A stretch of 64,000 nt of DNA from Diadema setosum. Its lineage: Eukaryota > Echinodermata > Echinoidea > Diadematoida > Diadematidae. The position numbers and the translations under genes were made by a program. Positions 22,595 through 35,589 of the stretch are shown one piece after another. Each line of letters begins with the position of its first letter. The stretch's first letter is position 1. The notes below the pieces were generated by a model, which was not told the origin of the DNA, did no database searches, and saw only the letters and a list, made by a program, of their open reading frames with translations. The DNA is taken from contig NC_092696.1 of NCBI RefSeq assembly GCF_964275005.1, positions 27,674,572 through 27,738,571 of the forward strand, given 5' to 3'.

Positions 22595-22737
22595 AACTCA
22601 GGAAAGGGTTCTTTAGTTATCTTCCATCCAGGATTCAACCTCGTGCAGCGCAGCATTGCTAGACGCTAGTTGAAATAGGCAGAGTCAGTGTGCGAGGATG
22701 ACCAACCAGATGAACGCCTTGAATGGGATGGGCAAGT

Positions 22738-23136
22738 TTAAAGGGATTGAGTAGTATTGGTCGAGATGAGGATTGAACTTTTAACTTTTTGCGAGGTACA
22801 AGGAAACCACTTTGTGAAGTGCTACAGAACATACCATTCTTTGGAGATATTAAAAGTTTATTTGATGAAATTCGGTTTTGAAATGGCTAAGATATCCATA
22901 AACAAAGTGAAACAAAGAGATCTTGATAAAAGGTAGGTCCCACCTCTTATTAGGATTGCTTTTTTTGGGACATCTCAGTAATTTAAAAACCAATTGAAAT
23001 CAAATGAACATTGAATACTTCTTGAAATTACATGCTCTTTTATATTTAATAAGAGGTTTCACATTATCTCACAAAAAAAAAAAAAAAGGTTAGAAATCTG
23101 AAGCCCCATCGCAACCAAAACTGAACGAGCCCTTTA
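22738..23136. mobile_element. About 390 bp palindromic-end MITE, copy B (downstream of copy 1)
   Basis: AAAGGGATTGAGTAGTATTGGTCGAGATGAGG is mirrored by CCCCATCGCAACCAAAACTGAACGAGCCCTTT. It shares TATTTGATGAAA.TCGGTTTTGAAATGGCT with copy C at 44004. Confidence 0.75.
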
Positions 23137-23860
23137 ACTTGGACGTGTGTTTAACTTTCCTCGGCGAATTTCAAGACTTGGTGCCTAGTTCATCGCTGAT
23201 CTGATGGTTACCATGGGGACTCTTCATTCCCATCCACTGCAGAGCATCAATTTTCCATTCTACCTCTTTTGTATTATAGCAACACATTCAAGAAGTGTAA
23301 AGTAATTTTTCATCTCAAGATTTTTTTTTATTTTTTTTTTTTTGGGGGGAATTTCTTTCTGATTTTGAGTCTATTCAATTAGTTCAGCCAGCTCTATGTA
23401 ATCTTTCTCCAATTTGAGCTAAATTCAGAGGTTCCAATTTTAGGGATAATGTAGAATGATGATTTGAAGAAATTTAGTGCAAAACGAGCCAACTCCATTT
23501 TTCATAAGTTGAGATAATTGTTGCGACTCAAACTGGTAAAAATTAAGGGAAGTTAAAAGAAAATGTGGGATATTTCTATTCATGTGTTTAAAATCGGCAC
23601 TTAGCCCATTTTGTGCTGAAACTCTTCATCCTTTCTGCAGCAAAGTTCCCTCAAGACTGGAAGTGTCAAAAGCTAAAAGATAGTAATCAGAAGGGCTGGA
23701 ACTTCATCTCCCACCATTTAAAATTTGGGTTTTAGGCTGATTTTTCACATTTTTATCATTACCCAACTGAAATCTTGTTACAGTGTACCAAGGAGGTATA
23801 ACAGTTCTCTCATACCTCCTTAAGTAATACAACATTTTTACACACATTTCTAGGCCTATA

Positions 23861-24079
23861 CAGAGCTGCCTCCAACTAGTACTGATTTTCAGTAATTTCA
23901 ACTGAAATTGGAGAATAATCCTGAAGGTTACAAGCAAATTACTGATTTTAGAAATTATTTTCTGTGATATATTTTATTACACTGTTAAGGATTACTGATT
24001 TTTACTCAAAAAGAGGTGCAAGTTACTGATTTTCAGCCATCAAAGTACTGAAAGGCTTTTACAAAAGTTGGCAGCTCTG
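23861..24079. mobile_element. MITE with AGAGCTGCC termini
   Basis: CAGAGCTGCCTCCAAC and GTTGGCAGCTCTG flank 219 bp containing several TTACTGATTTT repeats. Same terminus type as 9361-9538. Confidence 0.65.
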
Positions 24080-25699
24080 CCTATACATTGTATGTACATT
24101 TTTAAGCAAGAAGTGATAATTCTGCAGCCATATTAGCACTATGTTTTCACTTTAAATCAATCAGATATATAATATATATGTAAAACATGACAAGTATTTA
24201 GGGAGGATTACAGGGACAATATTCAGAGAAAAAATAAGTGACTACTTTGATATTTGTGTATTAATTGTTATAGACTCAGGGAAACAAAAACACAAAAAAT
24301 ACAAACAATGCAAAATCGAGAACGAACAAAAATACATGTATTAAGTTGCAGAACTTATTTTATCCATATTTATCTATTGGATTAGATTATTTTTAAATAT
24401 TATTGTATTATTTTATCAACATTTGTATTATTTTTTATCTATAATGTATATTCATTCTAAGATTGTCTAATCACAGAAGATGGTGTTTCTGTCAGTCAAA
24501 TCTAAAGTGTGTATAATGTGTAAATACATTTCCATCCCATGCCCACATTCCTTTTGATAATTAGAGTACAAATCTTATTAAAATTCCACATGAAACAGAA
24601 AAATTATGGAAATTTAAAGTGGAATAATACCCAATATGTGGAATGTGTGAATGTAGCAAAATTGTTGTTATTCTTTAAACTCCATATTCCATTGACTGGG
24701 CACAGACACATATGTTAAGGATAATTTTATTTCCCCTGCTTTCTGAGAGATAATTCAATTGCTGATGTTCATCAATGAATTAAAATATGTTTGAATCGCT
24801 TTTACAGTTTTTTTGTATCATTGTCTTGCTATGACATCATAAACGGTTGTAGCCTTGTCATCTAGCATCGGCGGCACTGGAACTTCAGAAATTCAAAGCT
24901 TTTGAATTGAATATTGTCCCATTAAAATCAGACTTCACTGATGTTTTCGACGATATTGCTGTATTCATACAATCCTCAAATACTGTACATTTTTATATCA
25001 TCCCCCTTTAAGCTCACATGTTCTTGCAGAATAGTGCTCTTGGGCATAACCACATTGTAGAAGAGTCAACAATGTTATCATCTCATCATAACTTCTCAGT
25101 TTAGTTGTACGCAGAAATCATGAAGATCAAATTTTCAGTTGAGAATTGTATTGCCACCTTTCCCCATTGTAACAGCTCTCATAACTAGATTGCAAGACTT
25201 ATAATTATTTGATGCAAATGATAAAACTTATTCTGTGTGATGTTACAGTAGAAAACAAACTTTAGTTGAGATTGTGGTACGTTGTCAGTTGAAGTCTTAT
25301 AAAGGTGATGACAGCCCCTCCTTTGATTTGCATTTGCAAATAATATCTCTGACTAAAACATGTCGAACTTTCAAAATCCTTGTTAATGTTGTATCATTTT
25401 CATTCTAGGTTTATTTTGATTAGATGTTTACATTGCTTTTTCTATTTGACTCATTCATTTGAGCCAGATTCCAGGTGCTGTGAAATTGCACTCTCTTGAA
25501 TGACTTGGTAAATGCATTAATGAGTTGCGTATTGAGACACGTATAGAAATTAAAAAGGTGTAATCAGGTGACAATTCACACATTTGAAATGATCCATAAC
25601 TTATTATTTTGCAGATATGAAAAACGAAGAGACAGCCCTGTTTTGTTTTGTGCTTACGTCTACATAACCACGATTACACGCCTTTAAATGTACATTTTA
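24080..25699. other. AT-rich intergenic stretch
   Basis: No gene seen. The part at 24800-24980 resembles 48240-48620 and 49236-49420 (for example TGACATCATAAAC..GTAG.CTTGTCATC..GC and AAATTCTTAACTTTTGAA variants), so another decayed dispersed repeat is likely. Confidence 0.5.
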
Positions 25700-27192
25700 T
25701 AGTCATAGGCATACAAATACGGCTGAATGATTTTCATATTCTCCTGTATTTTGCAAAAACAAATAATAATAGTCACGACTTTTACATATAGTACCAAATA
25801 TTATCATTAGAAAGGGCACAATGCTCACTATTAGAAACAATGAACATTTTCTTTCCCTTGTAGCAAGCATTCTGAACCATGTAGCCATCTTTCCTTCGTC
25901 CTCTGCTCATCTGCCGACAAACCCCTGGACAAATCATCTGCTGGATTAGACTTAGAGTCCACAAAATGCCATTGTTCTGGATAAGATGCATTCCTGATTC
26001 TAGATTCTGTTTGCTACAAACGTCCGAAATCTTTTCTCCTCATTTCTGATGTACTGAATGACGATAGTACTGTCCGTCCAGAAAATTGATTTGGTCACTA
26101 GTACATTCAGCTAACATTTTAGAAACTAATTTAGTCCAGTCTTACACTAATAGTTGCAGCTGACAGCTCTAGACGAGGGATTATTGTTTTCTTGATAGGT
26201 GCCAGATGAGATTTTGACATTAACAACTCACTGTGCATCTGACCATCTTTGGCTTTCAGTACCACATAAGATGCTGTCCCATACTGTATATTCTATCTCT
26301 AAGGCATCAGGAAAATGGTACAATTCGTAGTCGTTCACTTTACAGCTAGATTATGGGACCGTATGCACCTGTTTACTGTTAAGCGTTCAGTAGCTGGTAA
26401 CTCATCCAGCAATTTCAGCCATTTGTCTTTGTCGATTTCTGGTATTGGCTCACCCCATGCCAGCCCCTTTCAATATAGCTCCTTCAAGACCAATTTCCCT
26501 CTGAGGATGAACAGGCTTGCATAACCCAGGGGGTCATACATTGGCGAGACGACACTCGATATTTCCCGTCTTGTGAGGGGCTTGTCTTTAGGAGATATCT
26601 TAAAGCCAAAGCAATCCTCTTGAAAGTTCCAGCTCATACCCAAGGCCCGCTCTATCGGTATAAAGCATCATGGTTTAGATCAACTCCAGCTAACTCCTTT
26701 AGATCTTTCTTCTGGTGGTACACTCTCTAACGCACATGGAGAATTACTCGGCCATTTAGTTAGTCTGAATCATCCTCTACAGAGTAGGTCACGAAGATCT
26801 GATGCCAGATGAATGACCTTCGTTTCAGTCTCTGATGTTACTAAGCAGTTATCAACATAGAAGTTCTTGTAAATTGTCTCGACTGTGATGGCATCATAAT
26901 CCTGCTGGTTGTCTTCTGTGGTTTGTAAAATGCACACACTTGGACTCCAAGTACCACCAAAGAGATGTGAAAACATGCGATAGACTCGTGGTTACTTTGA
27001 GAGATCTCCTGATTCCCACCACAAAAACCTCAGGACATTTCTGTGATTTGGGTTTACTCGGACCTAGTGAAACATGGCCTCAATGTCTGCAGTCAGTGCG
27101 ATAGGATCATTCTCAATCGCAGAAGTACCCCTGCTAACTTGTTTGTTAGATCTGGCCCTTGTTGGATGACATTCAGAGCTACGTCTCCATGT
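25700..27192 (-). pseudogene. Decayed BEL/Pao retroelement, RT to RNase H part
   Basis: Minus-strand fragments in several frames read as BEL/Pao Pol: GPDLTNKLAGVLLR (about 27100-27160), a palm segment ending NFYVDNCL (about 26850-26890), SPMYDPLG (near 26540), IPRLELSAA (near 26180) and the pre-integrase linker resembling WVDSKSNPADDLSRG (25850-25980). The RT box reads YVDN, so one catalytic Asp is lost. In-frame stops and frameshifts break it throughout. No integrase follows, so the 3' part is missing. The other half lies at 32.1-34.95 kb. Confidence 0.85.
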
Positions 27193-30100
27193 AGCTGGGC
27201 CATTCTCAGATAAAGCATTCAATTTTAAAGTTAACATTTGTGAAAAAACAAACTACAAGAATCAAAATACATGTATATCCTTTCTAAATGTAATCTTTAA
27301 TACATCAACGACATGAAACAAAAATCGGGAGATTTTTTAACTATCTCACCCTTTTCAGAAAAAAGGTCCAAACTTCAACACATTTTGCCCCAAATAAGTC
27401 ATCCGTCAGATACGTTACCACTTGATGATTGTTTGGAAAAGTTTTTATGTCAGGAGAATTCTTTGAGTTTAGTCGCAAAGTTTTTTATGTAATGAAATCT
27501 AAAGATGTAAATGGTGATAAAATACCTAAGTACTGGCCAGCTATGGTCAAAGATAAAACAACAGGTTATATATTTGAAACAAATTCGGCACATAATATTA
27601 GATTTTAACCGAAAAATTATCAATTTGATATTCGACTTACTTCCAATTAATATTGCGATCCACAAGATAAATAAACTCGCTTCATTTTTGATAAATTTGT
27701 TAGCTTGGAAAACGTAATAATTGATTATTCTTTCTTTAATGATACAACGTCACAGATTTAGAAATATATTGCCTAGAATAAAAACATGAACATGGTAACG
27801 TATCTGACATGTAATACTATGGAGGTATGCTTTCACGTGAGAAGGCACACAGACCCAAAAAGACTTATTCAGGTGTTAGAGCTACATCCACAAAGGCAGA
27901 ACAACTTATATACATTATTTTGTTCTCTACCAACAATTTCACTGTCTGGTGAAGTAATCTCTGAAGTAGAGTAACCATTAATGGAGACATCCTCTGAATT
28001 TTGGCGGTTTTCATATAATTTTTCCCGCAATTGCTCAATCTGGAAAGATTCATTGACTTTATACACTACGCTCCGGAGTTAGAACATCACATAATATTTA
28101 TTCTTACAAAAATCTACAATAAACAGAAGGCGGGTATTATGATCAGGGGATCAGACAAGTGCAATGTAATTTAATCACTGGTAACGTATCTGACGTATCA
28201 ATTGACGTATATAGACATGCATTCGACGAATGTGAAAGTCTGGCAAAATAACTAACCATTACGTACGCTCTAGTACTTCAGAGAGTATATTAAGATAATC
28301 TCCGCTTTATTGGGTTAGGTTTTGCGAGTTTTCTTTTTACCAAAATAAGCAAAGTATACCCGATAAAGAGGTGAAATTGTGTGTACCTATATGCGAAACG
28401 TTCACTCAAAATCTACCCAATTATTAGCAGTCCTATGGTATCCATGTATATGAAACGCATCTTACATTGATTCTTGTTCTCAAAGTACGGATGGAATATA
28501 GAATATTAGGAATATGCTCAATGAGCTGTTACGTGTAAAGACAGACTTATGCAAATTTAAAAACATCATATATGTCAATGCTCATTTACATGTCCTTGCA
28601 TGATACGGTATGATAACACAGCCTGACAGCATGTTGTGTTTAAGATGCGCTGCATGGAAAATGTCAGATACCTGTACTGCACAATTATACAATTACACAA
28701 TCAATCAATTGTTCATTTTGTTTATACTTTCAATGTTATTAATTGGCACCATCACGTATATTTACCCCGTCAGTACGATTCACACCAGTGACAAAGTATA
28801 ACAAACCACAGGTCAAAAATACTGTTATTCAAATGTTTAAAGTCTTGTCTCTTGAAGACATAAATCGTGAAAATGAATCATCGTTACCTTGCTAGGTTTG
28901 TCAGAAGAATGTTTCAATAATAAATTTGATGCAGGTTGTTAAAATACAACACATCAGAGAAGTGTCAAAAGTCATCTCAAACAAAAGTCTCGTCTTTAAA
29001 CATGAAGACCTTTTCGCATGAAAGTGAAATAGATAAGTTCTCAAAAAGGTACACATGGGCTCAGAAGAACGTTTAAAGTTGGAAATACAACAGTTCAAAT
29101 GCACACATCCAAAAGACCATGGATGAAAATATCACAGTTTGTTCAAAACCTGTTTTTATGCAGAACGCTAAAACATAAGTTCTTTGTCTTCTTGGGCAAA
29201 TGAATTTAGCACATTGTTCAAAATACCATATCAAGGCAGAAAAACGCACTCTGTAATCGTGTCCTTCTACAACGAGAGCTTCAAATTTTTAACCAGGCTT
29301 AGTGTTTCTGCAGGAATCTCGAAAGATCTCTCTGACTTTCCAATGGGAGTTGGAGGCGGAACTCTGGTCAGAATGTCATCGAATGGGATCCACAATTCAT
29401 CTTTACGCTGTGGCCATTTGAATGTCGGGTAATGCAGCTTTGAGTGAGCTATAGTCATTAAGGTGATCATGGCATCTTGATCTTCCTTATCTACCTCTAC
29501 CACCTTACCGATGTACCAGTCATCCGAGTAGATGGCAGCAACAAACGTTCCAACGACAGGTATGTTTGTAGGCGCTTGTGGTTCACCAGCCTCAGTTGTG
29601 GAACTACTATCAGATTCTTTGGCTTTGTTCTTCTTTGCTTTCAGTCGACGACTGACCCACCCTTCACATCTGCGGGAACCGTCCGTACAGTTCTTACAGT
29701 AACAAGACACGGATCTCACAAGCATGTGCGATTCGCTTGTGGGAATAACAGCGTGCACTTTCATCGTGCCTGGAATGGGTTGGCAATCGGCTTTAGAGAG
29801 CATTTCCGAAGCCTCGGCATAGTCTTGCTGTGAGTAGGACCTACATGATGTACTTGATTTCCTTCTCGTTCGCGGAAGCCCAGGAGAAAAAATCGTTCGT
29901 GTCCTGAATTACTGTCTTCCCCTGTTTGACAGCGTCGCTAGCTTGTCGCTTCGCAGTGCCTCCAAGGCCATCGCAGACACTCTTCCCATGCCCGCACTCA
30001 AAGTACGTAGTTCCACTGTGCGCTGACTCCGTAGAGGTTCCGGTGCTGATAAAGTGTGCCGAATATGTACCGGCTGCGGTACTGGGACGAGGGACTGTCT

Positions 30101-32100
30101 GTCCAGTAGTGGACAACAGTCAGATCGGGAAGTAGCTCTTTCAGTAGTGGGAGTAGCTTGTTGAGTATAGCGACGACGGCTTTGGCGTTGTGATCCCCAA
30201 GATCTGAAAGAAAGACATGGCTTTTGTGCTGGAGTTGCTCGCCATCATGGGTCTTGTAGTATACGACAACTGGATGCAACGTAACGCTCGTACTGTGCCA
30301 ATATGCACTTTGTATTTCGTCGGCATTCTGGCAAACGAAATTTTCCGAAAAGTCCATTTGAACTATGGCCTGATTTACTGGGAGTGATCTCTTCAGTTCC
30401 GCCAGTGCCTCGAACTGCTGACGGACCCTGCTAACATGAGATAGGAACGATGCATATTCTTTCCTCACAATTTCAATAAAATCTGTGCGATTTTTCTTGA
30501 TTTTTCGGATCCGCATCTTCTTGATGCCATTGACATCTACTTTTTCCCATGCTTCATACTCTATCTCATCTTTAGACAGCTGAGCTGTGAAATCAGTTCT
30601 ATCATCTGTTCGTTGGCGGGTTGCTCGCTGTTTCAGGGTTTACTGGGACGTCCAATCCAAGGGAGTGTAAGCATTTCATTTTCATGGCCATGTTTTGATG
30701 AGCAGTACAAAGACATGTATTTCTGGAGAGCAGTGATGTGAGTTTTACATGTCTTGGTCTAAGCTTGCAGAATTTGGAAAAGGAGATTGTGACGTCTGGG
30801 TTATCAGAGCAGAACTTTCCGTAGATGTTGGTGAGATAGTCGGTCAGGATGCGAGTTTGAATCTTCTGTTTCTCGTCATTCTTTGTTGCATCTCTTTTAC
30901 CAGGCATGCATCTACTGATGTCATCTCTTTCAAAGAAGCTCACTACTTTTTCCTGAAGGACTGCTCTCACTGCAGATGCACGTGGTCGCCGGTGCAAGGG
31001 TGCCTTTGAAAGCGCGGATCTTCGGATACCTGTGTTAGCGTGAATGACACTGAGACACCTATATTTCTTTACGATCCTTCCCGCTATCACTCTTCGAAAC
31101 TCCCTCCGTTTCCCCTGATTTCCCGCCTCCTTTCCTGTTTGTTTGAACTGTTCACTGGTGACATTGGCCAACTGCAGCTTTTTTTCTGATTGGTGTAGGT
31201 ACGTCACGGCAAGCAATTCCGGCACCTTTCAGTTCTGCGACTGTCTTACTTCGCGGGGTCATTTCTTGAAGCGATTCAGAAGAGGAGGAAGACTTTACTC
31301 GTAACTTCTGTTTTACTCTCTCGTGACGCTTCTGCACAGCTTTGAGGCGTTTCCGTAGCTGGATGTTTTTTGTTTCCATCTGTTTTATTTTCTTGCCAGC
31401 ATTCCTTAAAGCGCTTGAGCGTCTTTTGGTGGATGTGTTTCGTTTAGGGAAGGAAAACTAGTATCTGATAGAGCAGCTGGGCCATTCTCCGATAAAGCGT
31501 TCAAAAACGTGAATTTCGTGTCGCCAACATTTCTGTCCCATTTTTTAGTTCGTGTATTTTATAAGAAAGAAAAACTATGCCAATAAACAATGTTGAGGAG
31601 ATGCGCATTAAAAATATATAACACTTGACGTCATTGCAAACATGGAAAATGCGATAGAATATAGCTAAAGATGGAGTAAGTGCTAAAAACCCCATGTCGC
31701 CAGCTAGTTTCGATTTTATTTCATATAGGCCTGCCTATCATGTAACTAAGTAAAGTGAAAATGAAATGTACATTCCAGAAGCACATAACTGTGTGCTATC
31801 GTATAATCATAACAAGGAACTGAACTGGTCATCACATTAATGTGTGGAGCTGATTTAATGTGTGTCGCCAAATCGCCGTCAGATACGTTACATCTTGTAT
31901 AGAGAATAAAAAGACAATGATAACTTTGGAATAAACGATTCATTATGTGCGCTATGATTAAGACCGAATTAAGGTTTTAAACCAGCTTTATGGTTCTTTA
32001 TCATTTATTCAAAAGATATCAAAAAATGACGTCTGTTTTCTGAGAAGCAATATGTTACGTTAGGATTACATCAGATACCTTACCTATGTTTTGCTCCTTC
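27193..32100 (-). mobile_element. Decayed DNA transposon with subterminal repeats, inserted in the BEL/Pao element
   Basis: The insertion splits BEL/Pao between protease (32.1 kb) and RT (27.2 kb). A 14-15 nt motif GTAACGTATCTGAC occurs at 27794-27808 and 28180-28194. Its reverse complement occurs at 27405-27419 and 31878-31891, with a variant at 32070-32084. These cluster at both ends, outside the coding part. The pair 27794/32084 sits in a longer imperfect inverted repeat (GGTAAnGTATCTGA..TGTAAT). Exact termini and target duplication are not resolved. Stretches at 27.8-29.2 kb and 31.5-31.9 kb show no coding sequence. Confidence 0.7.
29267..31470 (-). pseudogene. Broken transposase of a metazoan DDE/D DNA transposon
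   Basis: Consecutive minus-strand pieces, each in another frame, make one protein: 31152-31470 (basic, coiled-coil-like), 30602-31225 (KYRCLSVIHANTGIRR; CTAHQNMAMKMKCL), 29998-30597 (MDFSENFVCQNADEIQSAYW and YWTDSPSSQYR, with candidate catalytic Asps), 29841-30040 (CGHGKSVCDGLGGTAKR) and 29267-29803 (CYCKNC, C-terminal part). The DFSEN / TDSPSSQYR / HGK..CDG series is familiar from transposase-like proteins common in invertebrate genomes. I cannot assign the superfamily with confidence; Sola-like is one possibility. At least four frame breaks make it non-functional. Confidence 0.7.
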
Positions 32101-34950
32101 CTCAACTTAGTGCTGCAATGATTCACTCGAATTGTGTATTAAGTTTACGCACATTGGTCATGGTATCACAACACATATTAATTCCGTAATAAATTGTTTG
32201 TAGTGGCTTGGAAATTTCCCTAGTACTGTAGTTATTCCCTATGGACCATTCAATGTCGAACCAAACATACTTCGAACTGCGTAAGCTTCTCCTGACGCTC
32301 CTTCCCATACTTCCAAGGGCATTAAAGCCTGAGGGACATCGTTCCCAATCAGCAGAGTGACCTGTTGTTGATTGTCGACTGGAAGGTCAGGGTCACGAAG
32401 ATGTTCATACTTGTTTATGTCTTCTTCCGCAGCCATGTTTCTAACACTTATGTTCAGATTCGGTCGGGTGTACCCTTGGATATTGAGTCCCTCATCAGAC
32501 GTTAATTCCTTCACCTTAAACTGAACAGCCTCACATTCAATCCTGTTGTTTGGCCTTCCCAGTGTAGAGATAGAAAAGGTCTTGATCTCACCCCTTGCTT
32601 CCAAAGTGTCAGCTAATTCCTTTGTACAAAAGGAATGTGTTTATCCTGTATCTAGCAAGGCAAATGCTTCTATGCACACATTTCCATTAGGAGCTTGATG
32701 ATTCACTGGTGCTAGTAAACACATGCTGATCTGTTTGAGTTGAAGAATCTAACTGTTCAAAAACTCTGCACGTTTTCCTTGATGACAAATCAGGATCTTT
32801 AAAACTTGGTCTAGTAGACGGTCCCCAGGTGTGCAGAAACTTCATGTGCTTTAGAGTACACCCCTTTACCGAGCAGGTTCTGTTTTGAGTGCATCTTGAT
32901 GACATATGCCCTGGCCGCAAACAGCTGAAGCACAATCTCTTGTCCCGGGCTAACTGAAGACGTTGATCAGGCTTCAAGTCTTTAAACCGTTGACAATAGA
33001 AGAGCCCATGATTAGCCTTACAGAGAATACATCTCGGTGTGCTGACAGATGTAGAATAGGTACCTCTATTAGGAGGACGATGACTCCAAGGTGGTGGCCT
33101 GTCTTTAGCCTGTTGGTTGAAGCTGCGTCCATCCTTCGTACCACCTTGTAGTAATGACCCGAATACAGGATCATTCAGTTCTCATTCTGGTTCAGTGATG
33201 AACTCCACAATGTCAACGATATGTAGGGATCCACCTCTGTCACGGATAGTCTTCACCTGATTTAACCAACGACTACGAAGAAGGTATGGTAGCCTCTCTA
33301 TTATCTTTAACTCACAGTTGCTTATCTCTTGCAACATTCTTGCAACATTCCATGTGCTCTCATTGTCTCGGCACAGGTCTTTAGTTGATCGGCAAAGTTC
33401 CTGAGTTTTTTGCTGTTACTCTGTGTGACGACGTACTGGACCCTTAACGACTCTCGTAATCCATTCCTCACTGATGACAAAATCATTACAATAACGATTA
33501 GCTAACAAATGTCTTGCCGTGAAATAGCCTTCGTCTCGGCTCACCATAAGGCAGCATTGGATAATGGATTTCGCTTGGCCTTCACATAAGGTGTAAAGCT
33601 TTAGGAACTTGCTATTATTGTCTAAAGTTCAGTCACCAATCAAGCTGTCAAAGGATTGCATGAACTGGAAATACTTGAGCGGATTTCCATTAAACTGCAT
33701 GTCAAAATTAGATAAACTAATTGTTTCCATCAGCTGCTGTTGTTGTCTCTGACCCTCTTCCAAATGCTGAAACATTTGTGTTACTGGGTTCGATGATGGC
33801 ATAGGCTGTTCAAAAGGATATTGAAGGGCTCCATCAGTATCATAATACATCTGTGTCCCTTTCAGCAGCCATATGTCCCTCACATCTTGGAGACGGAGTA
33901 GAAATTGGAACCGTTTCGGATGACCCCGACTTGACGGCCTCATCATCATTTTAATTGTAAACAGCTTCCTCGGCCTCAGCAATCCTGAGCTTTGTTTTGC
34001 AGAGTTAACTCAGCTTTTCTTAGTTTCAACACCTGTTCTTGTCTCTCCAGCTCTTCCTGCTCATTCAGGGCGGTTACTTCTGCAGCTGGGGCAGCTCGTC
34101 TGGCCTTACTCCGAAGTGTGGACGACGCCCGAGAGCCAGTCTGACCAAGGAGGTTTTATACGTGGAGTCCCAACTGGCTGTAATTTATTCAAACAGTTAT
34201 CAGATTTCTATTGATGTACAAAATAATTCCACAGGTGCACTTGTGCCTTTGATGATCGATGTTCCAAGCCGCCGTCTTGCTGAGCAGTCTGAAGATTCAT
34301 TTTGAACGTTATCATAATGTTGGCCATATTTTGCTTGTCTGTTTATTAAATGAAATGAAAGTTCACTTAATAATAAAGCATGTAAAACAAAAGTCAATTC
34401 CGTTCAGAAATTTGCGCAAAAGTGTAAATCAGAGCTGTATTATGTGAAAATGTTTAAAACTGTACCATCCTGGAAAGCTGGTTTTATCACTTTTCGACTT
34501 AATTTCCCCAAACGAAACTAACATGTAATAATCTTCAAGTATAATTCTTTATTGATAGATATATCAGATTAGTGCCTGCGTATGCCCAGTCGAGCAATTT
34601 TCATTTTCATTTCAGCATTTTTTCCTCAATTTCTGTTCGCGCATCCTCTTGTCTGTACCACCTAGCTTTTATAAAAAGGGATAGCGAAAAGTAATTACCA
34701 TCACAAAGACATATCTTCCTTTGAAAATAGCTGGTGATTATGCAATGAGACACGAGTCAATTGTCTTCGTATCGGCGCGGCAGATTCTGTTTGGCACATG
34801 CTTCAAATATTTTTGAGCGGCGGCTTCGTACATAGATCAAAGGGAATAACTCTGTTGTTACTCCATCTCTTCAACCTCCTTGGTCTGACTCACATAATCT
34901 TCAGGTCTTACGTCTGACTTGGCTGTCTCACTCATAGTGGTGCTAACTCA
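32100..34950 (-). pseudogene. Decayed BEL/Pao retroelement, Gag and protease part
   Basis: From right to left on the minus strand: a Gag start MSETAKSDVRPEDYV (near 34936), a coiled-coil stretch with EQEELERQEQVLKLRKAEL (34020-34070), DMQFNGNPLKYFQFMQSF (33640-33700, a DUF1759-like core), a CxxC..GH....C zinc knuckle with LCFSCLRPGHMSSRC (32890-32945), and an A17-type protease tail with LLIGNDVPQALMP and YAVRSMFGSTLNGP (32239-32380). Frames shift repeatedly. About 700 bp at 34160-34870 interrupts Gag. A DNA transposon separates this half from the RT half. Confidence 0.85.
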
Positions 34951-35405
34951 GCTACTCAAGCTGATATTGAACTGATGTGACGTATCACCCCCAGGACACC
35001 ATTGATGACGTAAAAAAAACACACACACAAAGGGCGACACCCAAGAAAAGATACCGTGCATGGCAGCAGACTCAATATCATTGGGCTTGTATCGGAGTTT
35101 GAGCTAAATCAGTGGCATCTCTGGGCAGCAAACATTTCCGAACTCGAAATTAGCGGCACAAATTCATAGCGCCCCAAAGACCAATAACCAATTTCCTGCT
35201 TCGCAAGCCCGCATATGACGTCACAATCAAAGCTGAACTTAGCACAAATTATTCATACTGTATTCTGTGCATTAGAGACAATATGGCTTTCCAGTTTGGT
35301 TGCTGTTTCTGTCTCCCGATAGGTCTGCATGCAGCATAGCACGAAAAGATGTGAACCAATGCCATAAAAGTCACTGACCTCACAAAATTCTTCTCTAATT
35401 GCACA

Positions 35406-35589
35406 TACAGTGCACTCCCGTTATAACGAGCACGATTATAACGAAATTTCGGTTGCAACGAAGTAAAAATTCAGGCCGCAACATTACCCACTCTATGCAT
35501 TGTTTATTTGTTCGGTTATAACGAAATTTTTATATAACGAAAGAAAACTGCCGGTCCCGAGGACTTCGTTACAACGGGAGTCTACTGTA
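35406..35589. mobile_element. TAACGA-type MITE, intergenic copy
   Basis: TACAGTGCACTCCCGTTATAACGA at the left mirrors CGTTACAACGGGAGTCTACTGTA at the right (184 bp), with GTTATAACGAAATTT internally. Better preserved than 12417-12624. Confidence 0.85.

Noticed and set aside
22018..22656. 212-codon minus-strand open frame
   Set aside because: No recognisable domain, and it runs antisense through exon 12 of copy 1. Length alone is weak evidence in this sequence.
22369..22662. Plus-strand frame with NEEAETSLHV across the last exon
   Set aside because: It uses a different frame from the one required by the exon 11 donor phase; the correct frame gives AMKRLKQA and an early stop.
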